64,000 nt of DNA from Colimorpha sp045598945 (GTDB taxonomy: Bacteria > Bacteroidota > Bacteroidia > Bacteroidales > P3): NCBI GenBank assembly GCA_045598945.1, contig JAZRVD010000137.1:3115-67114 (forward strand), read 5' to 3'. Every line of letters begins with the position of its first letter. Positions within the stretch are counted from its first letter, which is position 1. Both the position numbers and the translations under genes were made by a program. Positions 9,402-17,503 of the stretch are shown here, in pieces. The notes below the pieces were generated by a model. That model was not told where the DNA came from and ran no database searches. It saw only the letters and a list, made by a program, of their open reading frames with translations.

Positions 9402-10886
9402 ATGGAGAAAACAATATTGATATGTTTTGCCGCATATACGGTACTGCTTTTTGTGGTGATGTGGCTGACGCAGCGCGGCACCAGGCATGCTACGCTGCAA
9501 GACAACGACGCCTTCTTTCGTGGCGAGCGCAAATCGCCATGGCCTATAGTGGCTTACGGCATGATAGGCGCATCGCTTTCGGGCGTTACCTTCATGTCGG
9601 TACCTGGCGGCGTATATAGCGGACAGTTCACCTATCTGCCATTAGTCTTAGGATACGTTATAGGCTATGTTGTGATAGCCTTCGTCCTGCTGCCGCTCTA
9701 CTACAAGCTCAAGCTCACGTCCATATACACCTATCTCGACCAGCGTTTTGGGTCGCGAAGCGAGAAGACAGGCACAATATTCTTTATCATATCGCGACTG
9801 TTAGGCTCGGCATTAAGGATGTATCTCGTAGTATTTATACTGTACGAGTTTGTGTTCCAGTCGTGGGGCATAGACTTCTGGGTGCCAGCGGTGGTATTTA
9901 TAGCCATCATACTGATATACACCTTTCAGGGCGGTCTCAAGACAGTGGTATGGACCGACACCTTGCAGACCACCTTTCTACTTCTGGCGGCCATCATCAC
10001 CGTTGTGGCCATCACCAAAGAGCTAAACCTGCCTTTTGGCAGACTCATTGCCGAAGCCAGCGATGCCGGGCTGACCAACATGTTCGACACCGACGTTACG
10101 CACCCTAAATACTATTGGAAGCAAATTATCAGCGGTGCCTTTATCACCATCACCATGACGGGCCTCGACCAAGACATGATGCAAAAAAACCTCACCTGCA
10201 AAACGTTGCGCGACGCGCAGAAGAACGTGCTCTCGGCAAGTTTCCTGTACATCATAGTCAACGTGCTGTTTCTATGCCTTGGCGCCGCATTGGTACTATA
10301 TGCACAAAAGACAGGCTTTGAGCTGCCAGTAAACGAGGCCAGCGCCGTGGTAGGCGACAAGATATTCCCATCCATCGCCTTTGCCCTAAGCCCTCTGACG
10401 GCTGTAATCTTTGTATTAGGAATGGTGGCGGCAGGCTATTCGAGCGCCGACGGCACACTTACAGCCCTCACCACCACTACATGCTACAACTTCTTAAGCT
10501 TTGAGAAAAAAGCCGACGATATAAGACGCCAGACACGCATACGCCGCTGGGTGCATGTAGGCTACGCCTTGCTATACCTGCTTGTGATAATAGTGTTCCG
10601 TCCCTTCCACACGCAATCGCTGATAGACACGCTTTTCGACGTGGCAAGCTTCACCTACGGTCCATTGCTTGGACTGTTTGCCTTTGGACTATTCACACAC
10701 CGGACAGTCAACGACAAGCTGGTGCCATTGATAGCCATCCTATGCCCGATAATATGCTACATTCTCAAGCTGTATGGTCCCACATGGTTTGGCGGATACC
10801 ATTTTGGCTTTGAGCTGCTGCTCATCAACGGCATGCTGTCATACATAGGGCTACTTGCCATCAGCAGCAAAAACACGCAGGATTAG
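9402..10886 (+). CDS. Sodium:solute symporter (SSS family)
   Basis: A 494-aa integral membrane protein of the SSS/SLC5 fold, expected to couple Na+ entry to uptake of a small solute. Start ATG 9402 was chosen because a promoter ends 19 nt before it and because residue 1 then opens directly into the first membrane helix (EKTILICFAAYTVLLFVVMW). Features seen: about 13 hydrophobic segments, the conserved early motif GMIGASLSGVTFMSVPG, the R-x-x-x-x-YL region, and FQGGLKTVVWTDTLQ, typical of the family. The substrate (sugar, sialic acid, proline and others are possible) cannot be told from sequence. Its stop overlaps the convergent helicase gene's stop by 3-4 bp. Confidence 0.9.
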   Translation: MEKTILICFAAYTVLLFVVMWLTQRGTRHATLQDNDAFFRGERKSPWPIVAYGMIGASLSGVTFMSVPGGVYSGQFTYLPLVLGYVIGYVVIAFVLLPLYYKLKLTSIYTYLDQRFGSRSEKTGTIFFIISRLLGSALRMYLVVFILYEFVFQSWGIDFWVPAVVFIAIILIYTFQGGLKTVVWTDTLQTTFLLLAAIITVVAITKELNLPFGRLIAEASDAGLTNMFDTDVTHPKYYWKQIISGAFITITMTGLDQDMMQKNLTCKTLRDAQKNVLSASFLYIIVNVLFLCLGAALVLYAQKTGFELPVNEASAVVGDKIFPSIAFALSPLTAVIFVLGMVAAGYSSADGTLTALTTTTCYNFLSFEKKADDIRRQTRIRRWVHVGYALLYLLVIIVFRPFHTQSLIDTLFDVASFTYGPLLGLFAFGLFTHRTVNDKLVPLIAILCPIICYILKLYGPTWFGGYHFGFELLLINGMLSYIGLLAISSKNTQD

Positions 10887-12346
10887 TCGTCGTCGGGCAT
10901 AACGTCCTCGAAAAACTTATCGTCAAACCCCAACAGGTATACGCGTGCGGTAGCACGCGTAAGGGCGGTATACAGCCATCGCAGGTACTCGCGCGTGAGC
11001 ATGTCGTCGACAAAATAGCCTTGGTCGACAAATATAGTGTTCCATTGTCCGCCCTGAGTCTTATGGCATGTCAAGGCGTAGGAGTATTTCACCTGCAAAG
11101 CGTTGTAATACGGATTTTTATGCAGTTCACGCAAGCGGTCGCGCTTGAGCGGTATGTCGGCATAGTCCTCCATCACCGCATCGTACAGCTTCTTAGACTC
11201 TTCGGGTGTCAGCGACGCCGAGAGACTGTGCAGAGTGTCGAGCATCAGCAGGCAATCCAGCTGCGGCTCGTCGGGATAGTCGACAAAACGCACCGTAGCG
11301 TCGACAAAGCGAAAGCCATACAACTCAATGAAGCGGCGAATGCGCTGTATCTCTATAATATCGCCATTGGCGATAAAGCCCATCTTGGAGTCCTCCTCGT
11401 GGTAGTAATAGTTGTTTTTCACCACCATCAGATAGTCGCCAGAGCTTATCTCCTCCTCCCTATACAGCAGTCGGTTGCGTATAGCCTGATTGTAGAGGTT
11501 GGCACGCTTGTTGCTGCGACACACCACAGCCACATTCTCAATACCGTTGCGGCTATACTCAGCATTGAGAGCCTCCTCCATATCGGCACCGTTTAGGCGT
11601 ACAATGTCGGCATAGCCTGCCGTCTCGAACAACGGCATCTGCACCTCGTCGTAGGCCTCCATCATCTCTATCTGGTTACGCAGCTGAGTAGCATTGTATA
11701 GCACACCCGACGCGCGTTGCTGGCGCACCACGTCGGTAAGCTCACAGTCAAAAAGTTTTACATCAGCTACAGATGCGAGGAAGTCGTTGTCAAGAGCAGG
11801 GCTTTCGTCGCAGCCCACTGGCGGCAGCTGCGCTGTGTCGCCAATAAGCATCAGGCGGCAGTGGCTGCCACTACGCACATAAAACAAAAGGTCTTCGAGC
11901 AGGCTGCGTGAGGTCTCGCCCAGACCTGCATCAATCATAGAGGCCTCGTCGACGATAAATAGCGTATACTTATGTTTGTTGTTAGCCAGCACGGTATGCA
12001 TCACGCCGTTGGCATCGACGACGGTGGAATATATCTTTTTATGGATAGTATATGCCACCTGTCCCGAATAGTTGGACAACACCTTGGCGGCACGACCAGT
12101 AGGAGCCAACAGCACGGTGTGTATAGACAGCTCCGGCGCCGTCTGTATCAAGGCGCTCACCAACGAAGTCTTGCCAGTGCCAGCATAGCCGCGCAAGACA
12201 GCCGTAGACGAAGGGTCGTCGTCGTAGAGGAATTGCACAATGGTGTGGCACGCCTTGCGCTGACACGGCGTAGGAATGTGCGGAAAAAAGCTGAAGATAG
12301 AATCTTCAACCTGTTGTAGTATTTCGTCAGAATAATCTGATGACAT
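10883..12346 (-). CDS. RecD-like superfamily 1 DNA helicase
   Basis: A 487-aa SF1 helicase. Motifs in order: Walker A GYAGTGKTS (about 53-61), Walker B FIVDEAS, motif III LIGDTAQLPPVG, a motif IV region VVCRSNKRAN, and the C-terminal UvrD_C_2 motifs ALTCHKTQGGQWNTIFVD and LYTALTRAT. The length and the lack of an N-terminal RecD or OB extension fit the short Bacteroidota 'AAA/ATP-dependent RecD-like helicase' group, not RecBCD RecD. A role in DNA repair or replication restart is inference. The gene has almost no room for its own promoter, because a terminator-like hairpin lies 15 bp upstream. It converges on the symporter with a 4-bp overlap. Confidence 0.88.
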   Translation of the reverse strand: MSSDYSDEILQQVEDSIFSFFPHIPTPCQRKACHTIVQFLYDDDPSSTAVLRGYAGTGKTSLVSALIQTAPELSIHTVLLAPTGRAAKVLSNYSGQVAYTIHKKIYSTVVDANGVMHTVLANNKHKYTLFIVDEASMIDAGLGETSRSLLEDLLFYVRSGSHCRLMLIGDTAQLPPVGCDESPALDNDFLASVADVKLFDCELTDVVRQQRASGVLYNATQLRNQIEMMEAYDEVQMPLFETAGYADIVRLNGADMEEALNAEYSRNGIENVAVVCRSNKRANLYNQAIRNRLLYREEEISSGDYLMVVKNNYYYHEEDSKMGFIANGDIIEIQRIRRFIELYGFRFVDATVRFVDYPDEPQLDCLLMLDTLHSLSASLTPEESKKLYDAVMEDYADIPLKRDRLRELHKNPYYNALQVKYSYALTCHKTQGGQWNTIFVDQGYFVDDMLTREYLRWLYTALTRATARVYLLGFDDKFFEDVMPDDD

Positions 12347-12360
12347 AGGGAAAGATTGAA

Positions 12361-12393
12361 AAAGGAGGCCTGTAAAAGAATCAGGTCTCCTTT
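12361..12393 (-). terminator. Terminator or attenuator between secG and the helicase
   Basis: Stem AAAGGAGGCCTG / CAGGTCTCCTTT (12361-12372, 12382-12393, one mismatch) with a 9-nt loop. On the minus strand the hairpin is followed by a T-run (CTTTTTC). It ends secG transcription, yet sits only 15 nt before the helicase start. Confidence 0.75.
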
Positions 12394-12429
12394 CATTTTA
12401 TATCGCTTGCACCATAAGTGCAAAATACA

Positions 12430-12777
12430 TTATTCAGCAGTTTCTGTCTGAGCCTCTACAGGTACTTCGGCAGCAGGGACGGCAGTCTGATTGGACTGTA
12501 CTGGAGTGATATTGTTGATGTTCACTTCACTCTGCACGGTCTCTTCCTCAACAGAGCGAGGTATAGACATGGTAGCCACTAAGCTAAGAACGATAAGGAT
12601 AGCGGCAAGCCACCAAGTAGACTTCTCAAGAAAGTCAGCAGTCTTGCGAACACCCATATACTGATTTTGCGCTGTAAAGTTGGCTGCTAATCCACCACCT
12701 TTGGAGTTTTGAACAAGAACAATGATGGCAAGCAACACACACACCACCAAGATAAGAATTGTAACAAATAAGTACAT
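12430..12777 (-). CDS. secG: Preprotein translocase subunit SecG
   Basis: SecG is the small accessory subunit of the SecYEG channel. The 115-aa product has two membrane helices (residues 2-22 and about 54-74) around the conserved loop VLVQNSKGGGLAANF. A variable acidic, proline-rich cytoplasmic or periplasmic tail (VEEETVQSEVN...) is common in Bacteroidota SecG. It lies 73 bp downstream of the 194-aa helical protein gene and is likely cotranscribed. A terminator hairpin follows the stop codon. The assignment is secure. Confidence 0.95.
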   Translation of the reverse strand: MYLFVTILILVVCVLLAIIVLVQNSKGGGLAANFTAQNQYMGVRKTADFLEKSTWWLAAILIVLSLVATMSIPRSVEEETVQSEVNINNITPVQSNQTAVPAAEVPVEAQTETAE

Positions 12778-12850
12778 ATTATTAATTTATAAATATTAAA
12801 CAGAGTTTTTTTCTTTGAACGACCATACCTATCAATTGATGCACAGCGAC

Positions 12851-13435
12851 TTACAATCGTGTTTTCAGTTCATCAATTCGAGACGCAAAAGTACTACTTT
12901 TTTCGGGATATTTCAAAATTAATTTTTCATACACCTCTATAGCCTTTGCAATCTTACCCTGTTTTTCAAACACAATAGCAAGAGTTTCAGTGGGAAGGGA
13001 GATATCTGTGCTAACGCTCTTTTTAGCCAGCACCTCTACGCTCTCTTCATCGACCACATCGTCGTCTTCAGGCTCCAGCATGCCAGCTTCAAGGAAATTG
13101 GAGAGGATGACGCTCTTGGGAGCTGTCTTGAAAGAAGGCTCTTGATAGTCGTTGATTTCTTTCATCACATCGAACGCTTCCATCTTTTCCTCATAACACT
13201 TTGCCTGAGTCCTGATCTTCTGCAACAGATTCTTGTTGTTGAGAATCAACGACGCCACGCCTTCCTGCTGCTTGTCGCAATTATCCTTATCCCATACCAT
13301 AGCACCAGAGAGCCACAACATTTGCAACGGAGCACAATAAGGATATTGCGCAACAGCCTTCTTCACCTCATTCCACTCCATCTGTGTACTCTCGTAAGGT
13401 CTCATCAATAGATTTAGAAATTGTTTTGTATTCAT
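12851..13435 (-). CDS. Conserved helical (TPR-like) protein upstream of secG
   Basis: A 194-aa soluble protein without signal peptide. The ATG at 13435 (MNTKQFLNLL) is preferred over an in-frame GTG two codons upstream. The C-terminal 40 residues (PTETLAIVFEKQGKIAKAIEVYEKLILKYPEK, split here only in description) read as one tetratricopeptide-like helical hairpin. The N-terminal part is helical and holds the tryptophan-rich PLQMLWLSGAMVWDK. It is transcribed from its own -7 box (13479-13486) and precedes secG. I know of no function; similar small TPR-like proteins beside secG occur in Bacteroidota. Confidence 0.75.
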   Translation of the reverse strand: MNTKQFLNLLMRPYESTQMEWNEVKKAVAQYPYCAPLQMLWLSGAMVWDKDNCDKQQEGVASLILNNKNLLQKIRTQAKCYEEKMEAFDVMKEINDYQEPSFKTAPKSVILSNFLEAGMLEPEDDDVVDEESVEVLAKKSVSTDISLPTETLAIVFEKQGKIAKAIEVYEKLILKYPEKSSTFASRIDELKTRL

Positions 13436-13478
13436 TGACACAAAAAATGATATTTATCGACATGAAAATTTCATTTTG

Positions 13479-13486
13479 CAAAGGTA
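13479..13486 (-). promoter_or_regulatory. -7 box of the TPR-like/secG transcript
   Basis: Minus-strand TACCTTTG (TAnnTTTG), 44 nt before ATG 13435. It is divergent from the rpmH promoter. Confidence 0.65.
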
Positions 13487-13590
13487 CATTTTTTTTTCAA
13501 CAATCTATATGTTAATTTATTTATACCACTTATTTTATTGAATTACAGGGTAAACAAGCACATTTCATCAAAAATAAAAAGTTTTTTTTA

Positions 13591-13619
13591 TTGTGTTTTG
13601 CATTTTTTTTGTACTTTTG
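13591..13619 (+). promoter_or_regulatory. Promoter of rpmH
   Basis: TTG at 13591-13593, an 18-bp spacer, and TACTTTTG at 13612-13619, 23 nt before the rpmH start codon. Confidence 0.65.
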
Positions 13620-13641
13620 CAATTCCAAAATTTGAGTAAAA

Positions 13642-13788
13642 ATGAAGAGAACATTCCAACCATCACGCAGAAAAAGAGTTAATAAGCACGGTTTCCGCGA
13701 AAGAATGAGCACCGCCAACGGCCGCAAAGTTCTTGCCGCTCGTCGCAAAAAAGGCAGAAAAAAACTCACCGTCTCTGACGAACGTTAA
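13642..13788 (+). CDS. rpmH: 50S ribosomal protein L34
   Basis: A 48-residue, strongly basic protein starting MKRTFQPSRRKRVNKHGF, with the family-defining core RERMSTANGRKVLAARRKKGR and a short C-terminal TVSDER tail. L34 is a small protein of the large ribosomal subunit. The gene is short and easily missed. It has its own promoter and is followed by a strong hairpin terminator at 13828-13865. In many bacteria rpmH neighbours rnpA and dnaA; here it stands alone, as is common in Bacteroidota. Confidence 0.98.
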   Translation: MKRTFQPSRRKRVNKHGFRERMSTANGRKVLAARRKKGRKKLTVSDER

Positions 13789-13827
13789 TGCCGCTCTTTT
13801 CACAAGCATCATCGACATGTATCGATG

Positions 13828-13868
13828 CAAAAAGAAGTGTTGTGGAGTCACAGTACTTCTTTTTTCTT
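13828..13868 (+). terminator. Terminator after rpmH
   Basis: AAAAAGAAGT...TGTG / CACA...ACTTCTTTTTT forms a long stem with an internal mismatch and ends in a T-rich run, 40 nt past the rpmH stop. Confidence 0.8.
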
Positions 13869-13922
13869 TTACACCCTTTATTTTAGTACCCATAGCATAG
13901 CAGCTATACAATTATCAGCCCC

Positions 13923-15341
13923 ATGCGAAACAAGAAACCGCTTCCCATTCTCGAAGAGATAGAGATAATAGACGCTGGCGCCGAAGGCAAAGCGATAGCC
14001 AAAGTAGACGGCATGGTAGTCTTTGTGCCTTTCGCCGTACCCGGCGACATAGTAGACATTCAACTTATAAAAAAGAAGAAGAGCTATGCCGATGGCAAAG
14101 TTGTAGCGCTACGACGTCCGTCGCCGCTACGCGTCGAAGCACAGTGTCCGCACTTTGGTATATGCGGCGGTTGCAAATGGCAGACCATGAAATATGAGGA
14201 GCAGCTGAGATACAAAGAGAAACAGGTGCGCGACAACCTCGAACGGTTAGGGCAGGTAGACACCTCGCTGATGGCGCCTATCTGCGGGTCGCAAGAGATA
14301 TTCTATTACCGCAACAAGCTGGAACACACCTCCTCGTCGCGAGAATGGAAGACAGACCCACGGTCTGCCGAGGAGTCGGTGCCAGAATGGGGCGCGCTGG
14401 GCTTTCACATCCCTACCCTCTTCGACAAGGTGCTAAACATAGAACACTGCGCCCTTCAGCAAGAGCCGTCCAACGCCATCCGCCTCGCACTGCGCGACTA
14501 CGCCCAGCAGCACAGCCTCGCATGCTACGACATACGCAACCACACCGGTTTTCTGCGCAACGTGATGATACGCTGCAGCAGCACGGGACAGTGGATGGTA
14601 GTAGTGGTCGTAGCCGAAAAGAACGAAGAGCTGTTTCCAATGCTCGACTACCTGCGCCAGCAGTTTCCACAGATCACCTCGCTGCAATACATCGTCAACA
14701 GCAAGTTCAACGACTCTTATTCCGACCTTGAGGTTACGCCATACTACGGCATCGACCACATAGAGGAGCAGATGAAAGGCTACAACGGCCGTCCCGACCT
14801 GCATTTCAAAATCAATCCCAAGTCGTTCTACCAGACCAACTCGGCACAGGCGCAACGCTTATACAGCTTCGTTGCCGACTTTGCCGAACTAACAGGCAAC
14901 GAAACCGTCTACGACCTCTACACCGGCACAGGCACCATAGCCCTTTTCCTCGCTTCGATGTGCCAGAAAGTGGTAGGTATAGAATATGTAGAAGAGGCCA
15001 TTGCCGACGCCAAAGAGAATGCCATACACAACGGCTTCGACAACACCGTGTTCTACGCTGGCGACATGGCAAAGGTGCTCACGCCCGAATTTGTAGCACA
15101 AAACGGCAGACCAGAGGTGGTAATCACCGACCCGCCGCGCGCAGGCATGCACCAAAAGGTTATCGACCAGCTGCTACTGATGGAGCCACGCAAGATAGTC
15201 TACGTCAGCTGCAACCCAGCCACCCAGGCACGCGACCTACAGCTGCTGGCGGAGAAGTACAAGGTGTGCCGTATACAGCCGGTAGACATGTTCCCCCACA
15301 CCCAGCATGTAGAAAACGTGGCAGAGCTGGTACTAAGATAG
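13923..15341 (+). CDS. rlmD: 23S rRNA (uracil-5-)-methyltransferase RlmD/RumA type
   Basis: A 472-aa SAM-dependent enzyme that places the 5-methyl group on a uridine in 23S rRNA (U1939 by E. coli numbering). An N-terminal TRAM domain (about 10-65) is followed by the Fe-S cysteine cluster CPHFGICGGC with a later cysteine. The central region leads to the Rossmann methyltransferase with SAM motif LYTGTGTIALFLA (about 337-349), the substrate motif TDPPRAGMH, and the catalytic cysteine in VSCNPATQARDL. The C-terminal HVENVAELV holds the conserved glutamate. Bacteroidota RumA-like enzymes can have altered site specificity, so the exact target is not certain. Confidence 0.92.
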   Translation: MRNKKPLPILEEIEIIDAGAEGKAIAKVDGMVVFVPFAVPGDIVDIQLIKKKKSYADGKVVALRRPSPLRVEAQCPHFGICGGCKWQTMKYEEQLRYKEKQVRDNLERLGQVDTSLMAPICGSQEIFYYRNKLEHTSSSREWKTDPRSAEESVPEWGALGFHIPTLFDKVLNIEHCALQQEPSNAIRLALRDYAQQHSLACYDIRNHTGFLRNVMIRCSSTGQWMVVVVVAEKNEELFPMLDYLRQQFPQITSLQYIVNSKFNDSYSDLEVTPYYGIDHIEEQMKGYNGRPDLHFKINPKSFYQTNSAQAQRLYSFVADFAELTGNETVYDLYTGTGTIALFLASMCQKVVGIEYVEEAIADAKENAIHNGFDNTVFYAGDMAKVLTPEFVAQNGRPEVVITDPPRAGMHQKVIDQLLLMEPRKIVYVSCNPATQARDLQLLAEKYKVCRIQPVDMFPHTQHVENVAELVLR

Positions 15342-15363
15342 CAACACGGCAAATACATATATA

Positions 15364-15400
15364 CAGCAATCCCACCCAAGACAGGTGGGATTGCTGTTTC
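15364..15400. terminator. Bidirectional terminator between rlmD and the 120-aa gene
   Basis: A perfect 13-bp stem CAGCAATCCCACC / GGTGGGATTGCTG (15364-15376, 15384-15396) with a 7-nt loop, lying between two convergent genes. A short T-rich run follows on the plus strand. Confidence 0.8.
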
Positions 15401-15404
15401 GTTA

Positions 15405-15767
15405 TTAGATGTCTCTATGCGAGAGGGCGAGGCCTAACTGACCGAGCAGCGAAGCCCACAACTCCTTTTTAGCTGGGTCGATAGTCAAATCATACTTTGG
15501 CAACCTACCTCTATACCTATAATATACCTTGCGCGAAGACATCTCCACCACCACGCCATCCTTTAACGGCTCGCCATTGAAGAGAACGTCACCCATCAAC
15601 ACAGCCTTATCCGTATTCAAAAGGTGCAACTCCCTAAGATAAAAAAGTGTTATGCCAGCAGTACCTCTAAGGTTGACACAATGAAACAAATAGTCAGTCT
15701 TATACGGAGCTATCAATGAGTCGGCGGCACGCTTGTCAAACTCCACACCCTGCTGTATTATCTCCAT
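15405..15767 (-). CDS. Unknown protein, 120 aa
   Basis: A 120-residue soluble protein with no signal peptide or membrane segment and no family I recognise. The composition is mixed alpha/beta, with a basic tyrosine-rich patch (KVYYRYRGRLPKYD) in the middle and a predicted helix at the end. It lies 48 bp downstream of a 43-aa ORF on the same strand and may share its transcript. Both are small and flanked by housekeeping genes, so they may be remnants of an acquired insertion; this is inference. Confidence 0.55.
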   Translation of the reverse strand: MEIIQQGVEFDKRAADSLIAPYKTDYLFHCVNLRGTAGITLFYLRELHLLNTDKAVLMGDVLFNGEPLKDGVVVEMSSRKVYYRYRGRLPKYDLTIDPAKKELWASLLGQLGLALSHRDI

Positions 15768-15815
15768 ATTCTACTTTCGCCCACTTTGACTCGGCAGCCC
15801 CTCCATTTGATTTTT

Positions 15816-15947
15816 CTATGCTCTAATAGTAGCGTTATGTACTCTGGCGTATGTTGCACCGTCAATCTCATTTAGAGTCTCGTTTATGGCGTGCCTTATC
15901 CTCACGCTAAATTCTTGCTCTGTCAATCTTATCACTTTGTTTCCCAT
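15816..15947 (-). CDS. Small protein, 43 aa, with N-terminal KVIRLTE motif
   Basis: The ORF starts at ATG 15947 (MGNKVIRLTEQEFSVRIR...) and ends at TAG 15816. The AT-rich leader before the ATG is typical of translation starts in this group. The pattern 'K-x-I-R-L-T-E' followed by an amphipathic helix with V/I-R/K-x-(A/S)-(I/V)-N-E resembles, from memory, many short ORFs of Bacteroidota phages and mobile elements. No function is known to me. Confidence 0.5.
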   Translation of the reverse strand: MGNKVIRLTEQEFSVRIRHAINETLNEIDGATYARVHNATIRA

Positions 15948-16101
15948 AAAAATATATTTTATTGATTTTTATTATTAATATTACAAGACTTGATAGGAGA
16001 AAAACATTCTCGCATCATCCATTTTCCAAGGCAACGGCAAAGAAAAATACTACAGAATATCAACAAATAGGCAGAAGATATAATAATCTGTATTATTGGA
16101 A

Positions 16102-16133
16102 TTTGCAAAAATAGATAAAATTGTGTACCTTTG
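16102..16133 (+). promoter_or_regulatory. Promoter of lpxK
   Basis: TTTG (16102-16105), a 20-bp spacer, and TACCTTTG (16126-16133). It lies 37 nt before the lpxK start and is among the best consensus promoters in the window. Confidence 0.8.
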
Positions 16134-16170
16134 CAACGACTTGTTTTTTAGATAATATTATTAGAGTTTT

Positions 16171-17247
16171 ATGTCGTTGCGTAGTGTTATTTCATGGTGC
16201 CTTCTGCCACTAACAATGTGGTACGCCATAGGGGCATGGTTTAGAAATGTTTTGTTTTATGTCGGCATCTTACGCCAGTACAAACCCACCATACCAACAA
16301 TATGCGTGGGCAATCTATCCTGCGGAGGTACAGGCAAGACACCTCATGTCGACTACTTGATACATCTGTTGCAAGAGCAATACAGTGTGGCAGTGCTTAG
16401 CCGCGGCTACCGACGCTCGTCATCGGGCTACTGTATTGACGACGGCACCCACAGCGCTTCGCTGTTAGGCGACGAGCCAGCCATGCTGGCATACAAAAAT
16501 CCGTCGATAACAGTCGCTGTTGCCGAGAAGAGGTCGGAAGGACTGAAACAACTCAGCAAACAAGAAAAACCGCCACAAATAGTCATTCTCGACGACGCTT
16601 TTCAACATCGCTGGGTGAAGTCACATTTCAACATACTCCTCACCGACTACCACGACCTGTACGTCAACGACCATGTACTGCCCATGGGCAACCTGCGCGA
16701 GCCGCGCTGCGGCTATCGACGCGCCAACATAATAGTTATAACCAAATCGCCAGAACAACTCAACCCATTGGAATACCACGATATATTGGACTCGTTGCAC
16801 GCCAAGCCATATCAAAAAGTATTCTTCTCCTATCTCCGCTACGGGGACTTAGTGCCATTGTACGACGGAGAGACACAGCCCGCCACCTCGTTCACACATA
16901 TACTGGCATGCTCCGGCATCGCCAACCCACAACCTTTCCATGCCTATCTAAAGAAAAACGCCACCGTTGAGACTCTGGCATTCCCCGATCACTACACATT
17001 CCGCGAGCGCGACATACAACAAATCATCGACACCTTCAACCACATAGAAGGCTCCTCCAAAGCCATCGTAATAACAGAGAAAGACGCCGCAAGGCTACGC
17101 AACGAAGCCACAGCAGAGCAATTAGCCTCGCTGCCAATATACTATCTTCCCATAGAGGTAGCATTCCACCCATCGTTTGGATACAATTTCGACAAAGAAG
17201 TAACCATGTTTGTAAGAGAAAGTGTAAGAAAATACCAATTAGGCTAA
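16171..17247 (+). CDS. lpxK: Tetraacyldisaccharide 4'-kinase (lipid A biosynthesis)
   Basis: LpxK phosphorylates the 4' position of the lipid A disaccharide at the inner membrane. The 358-aa product has an N-terminal membrane-anchoring helix (about 1-30), the conserved IPTICVGNLSCGGTGKTP segment with its Walker A, the SRGY motif, GDEP, and the DDAFQHR-type catalytic motif LDDAFQHRWVK. The C-terminal half carries the family's GIANPQPF and DHYTFRERD patterns. It has its own promoter and terminator, so it is monocistronic. The presence of lpxK confirms a Gram-negative outer membrane. Confidence 0.96.
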   Translation: MSLRSVISWCLLPLTMWYAIGAWFRNVLFYVGILRQYKPTIPTICVGNLSCGGTGKTPHVDYLIHLLQEQYSVAVLSRGYRRSSSGYCIDDGTHSASLLGDEPAMLAYKNPSITVAVAEKRSEGLKQLSKQEKPPQIVILDDAFQHRWVKSHFNILLTDYHDLYVNDHVLPMGNLREPRCGYRRANIIVITKSPEQLNPLEYHDILDSLHAKPYQKVFFSYLRYGDLVPLYDGETQPATSFTHILACSGIANPQPFHAYLKKNATVETLAFPDHYTFRERDIQQIIDTFNHIEGSSKAIVITEKDAARLRNEATAEQLASLPIYYLPIEVAFHPSFGYNFDKEVTMFVRESVRKYQLG

Positions 17248-17265
17248 CGACAAACATCATATAAA

Positions 17266-17322
17266 AACGCACGAAGCCTCGTTAAACATACGAAGCTTCG
17301 TGCGTTCCTTTATATTTTTCTT
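17266..17322 (+). terminator. Terminator after lpxK
   Basis: Stem AACGCACGAAGC / GCTTCGTGCGTT (17266-17277, 17295-17306) followed by a T-rich tail, 18 nt past the stop codon. Confidence 0.85.
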
Positions 17323-17418
17323 CAAACATATATAATGCACTTATTGTTGCATAAACGACCTGTTTTCACCATCAATATCACACCATTTACTGCTTTATAT
17401 CAACATATTACATACAAC

Positions 17419-17471
17419 ACAAAGTTGTGTGATACAAAATTGTGTGACACAAGGTTGTATGATACAAAATA
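17419..17471 (+). repeat. Three 15-bp iterated palindromes upstream of the AAA ATPase
   Basis: Tandem 15-bp units at 17419, 17434 and 17449 follow ACAArnTTGTrTGAy, with a partial fourth at 17464. Each unit contains the palindrome ACAA-N2-TTGT. The array ends 7 bp before the -7 box and so covers the -33 region of the ATPase promoter. It could be a cooperative operator; no regulator gene is evident. Confidence 0.7.
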
Positions 17472-17477
17472 TATATA

Positions 17478-17485
17478 TATCTTTG
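17478..17485 (+). promoter_or_regulatory. -7 box of the AAA ATPase
   Basis: TATCTTTG, 19 nt before ATG 17504. This rules out the upstream in-frame start at 17429, which lies inside the promoter repeats. Confidence 0.65.
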
Positions 17486-17503
17486 CAAATAAAAAAAGAT
17501 ATT

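Noticed and set aside
17429..17503. Upstream start of the AAA ATPase
   Set aside because: It lies in the iterated palindromes and promoter; the family N-terminus begins at MDSPFQYGK (17504).
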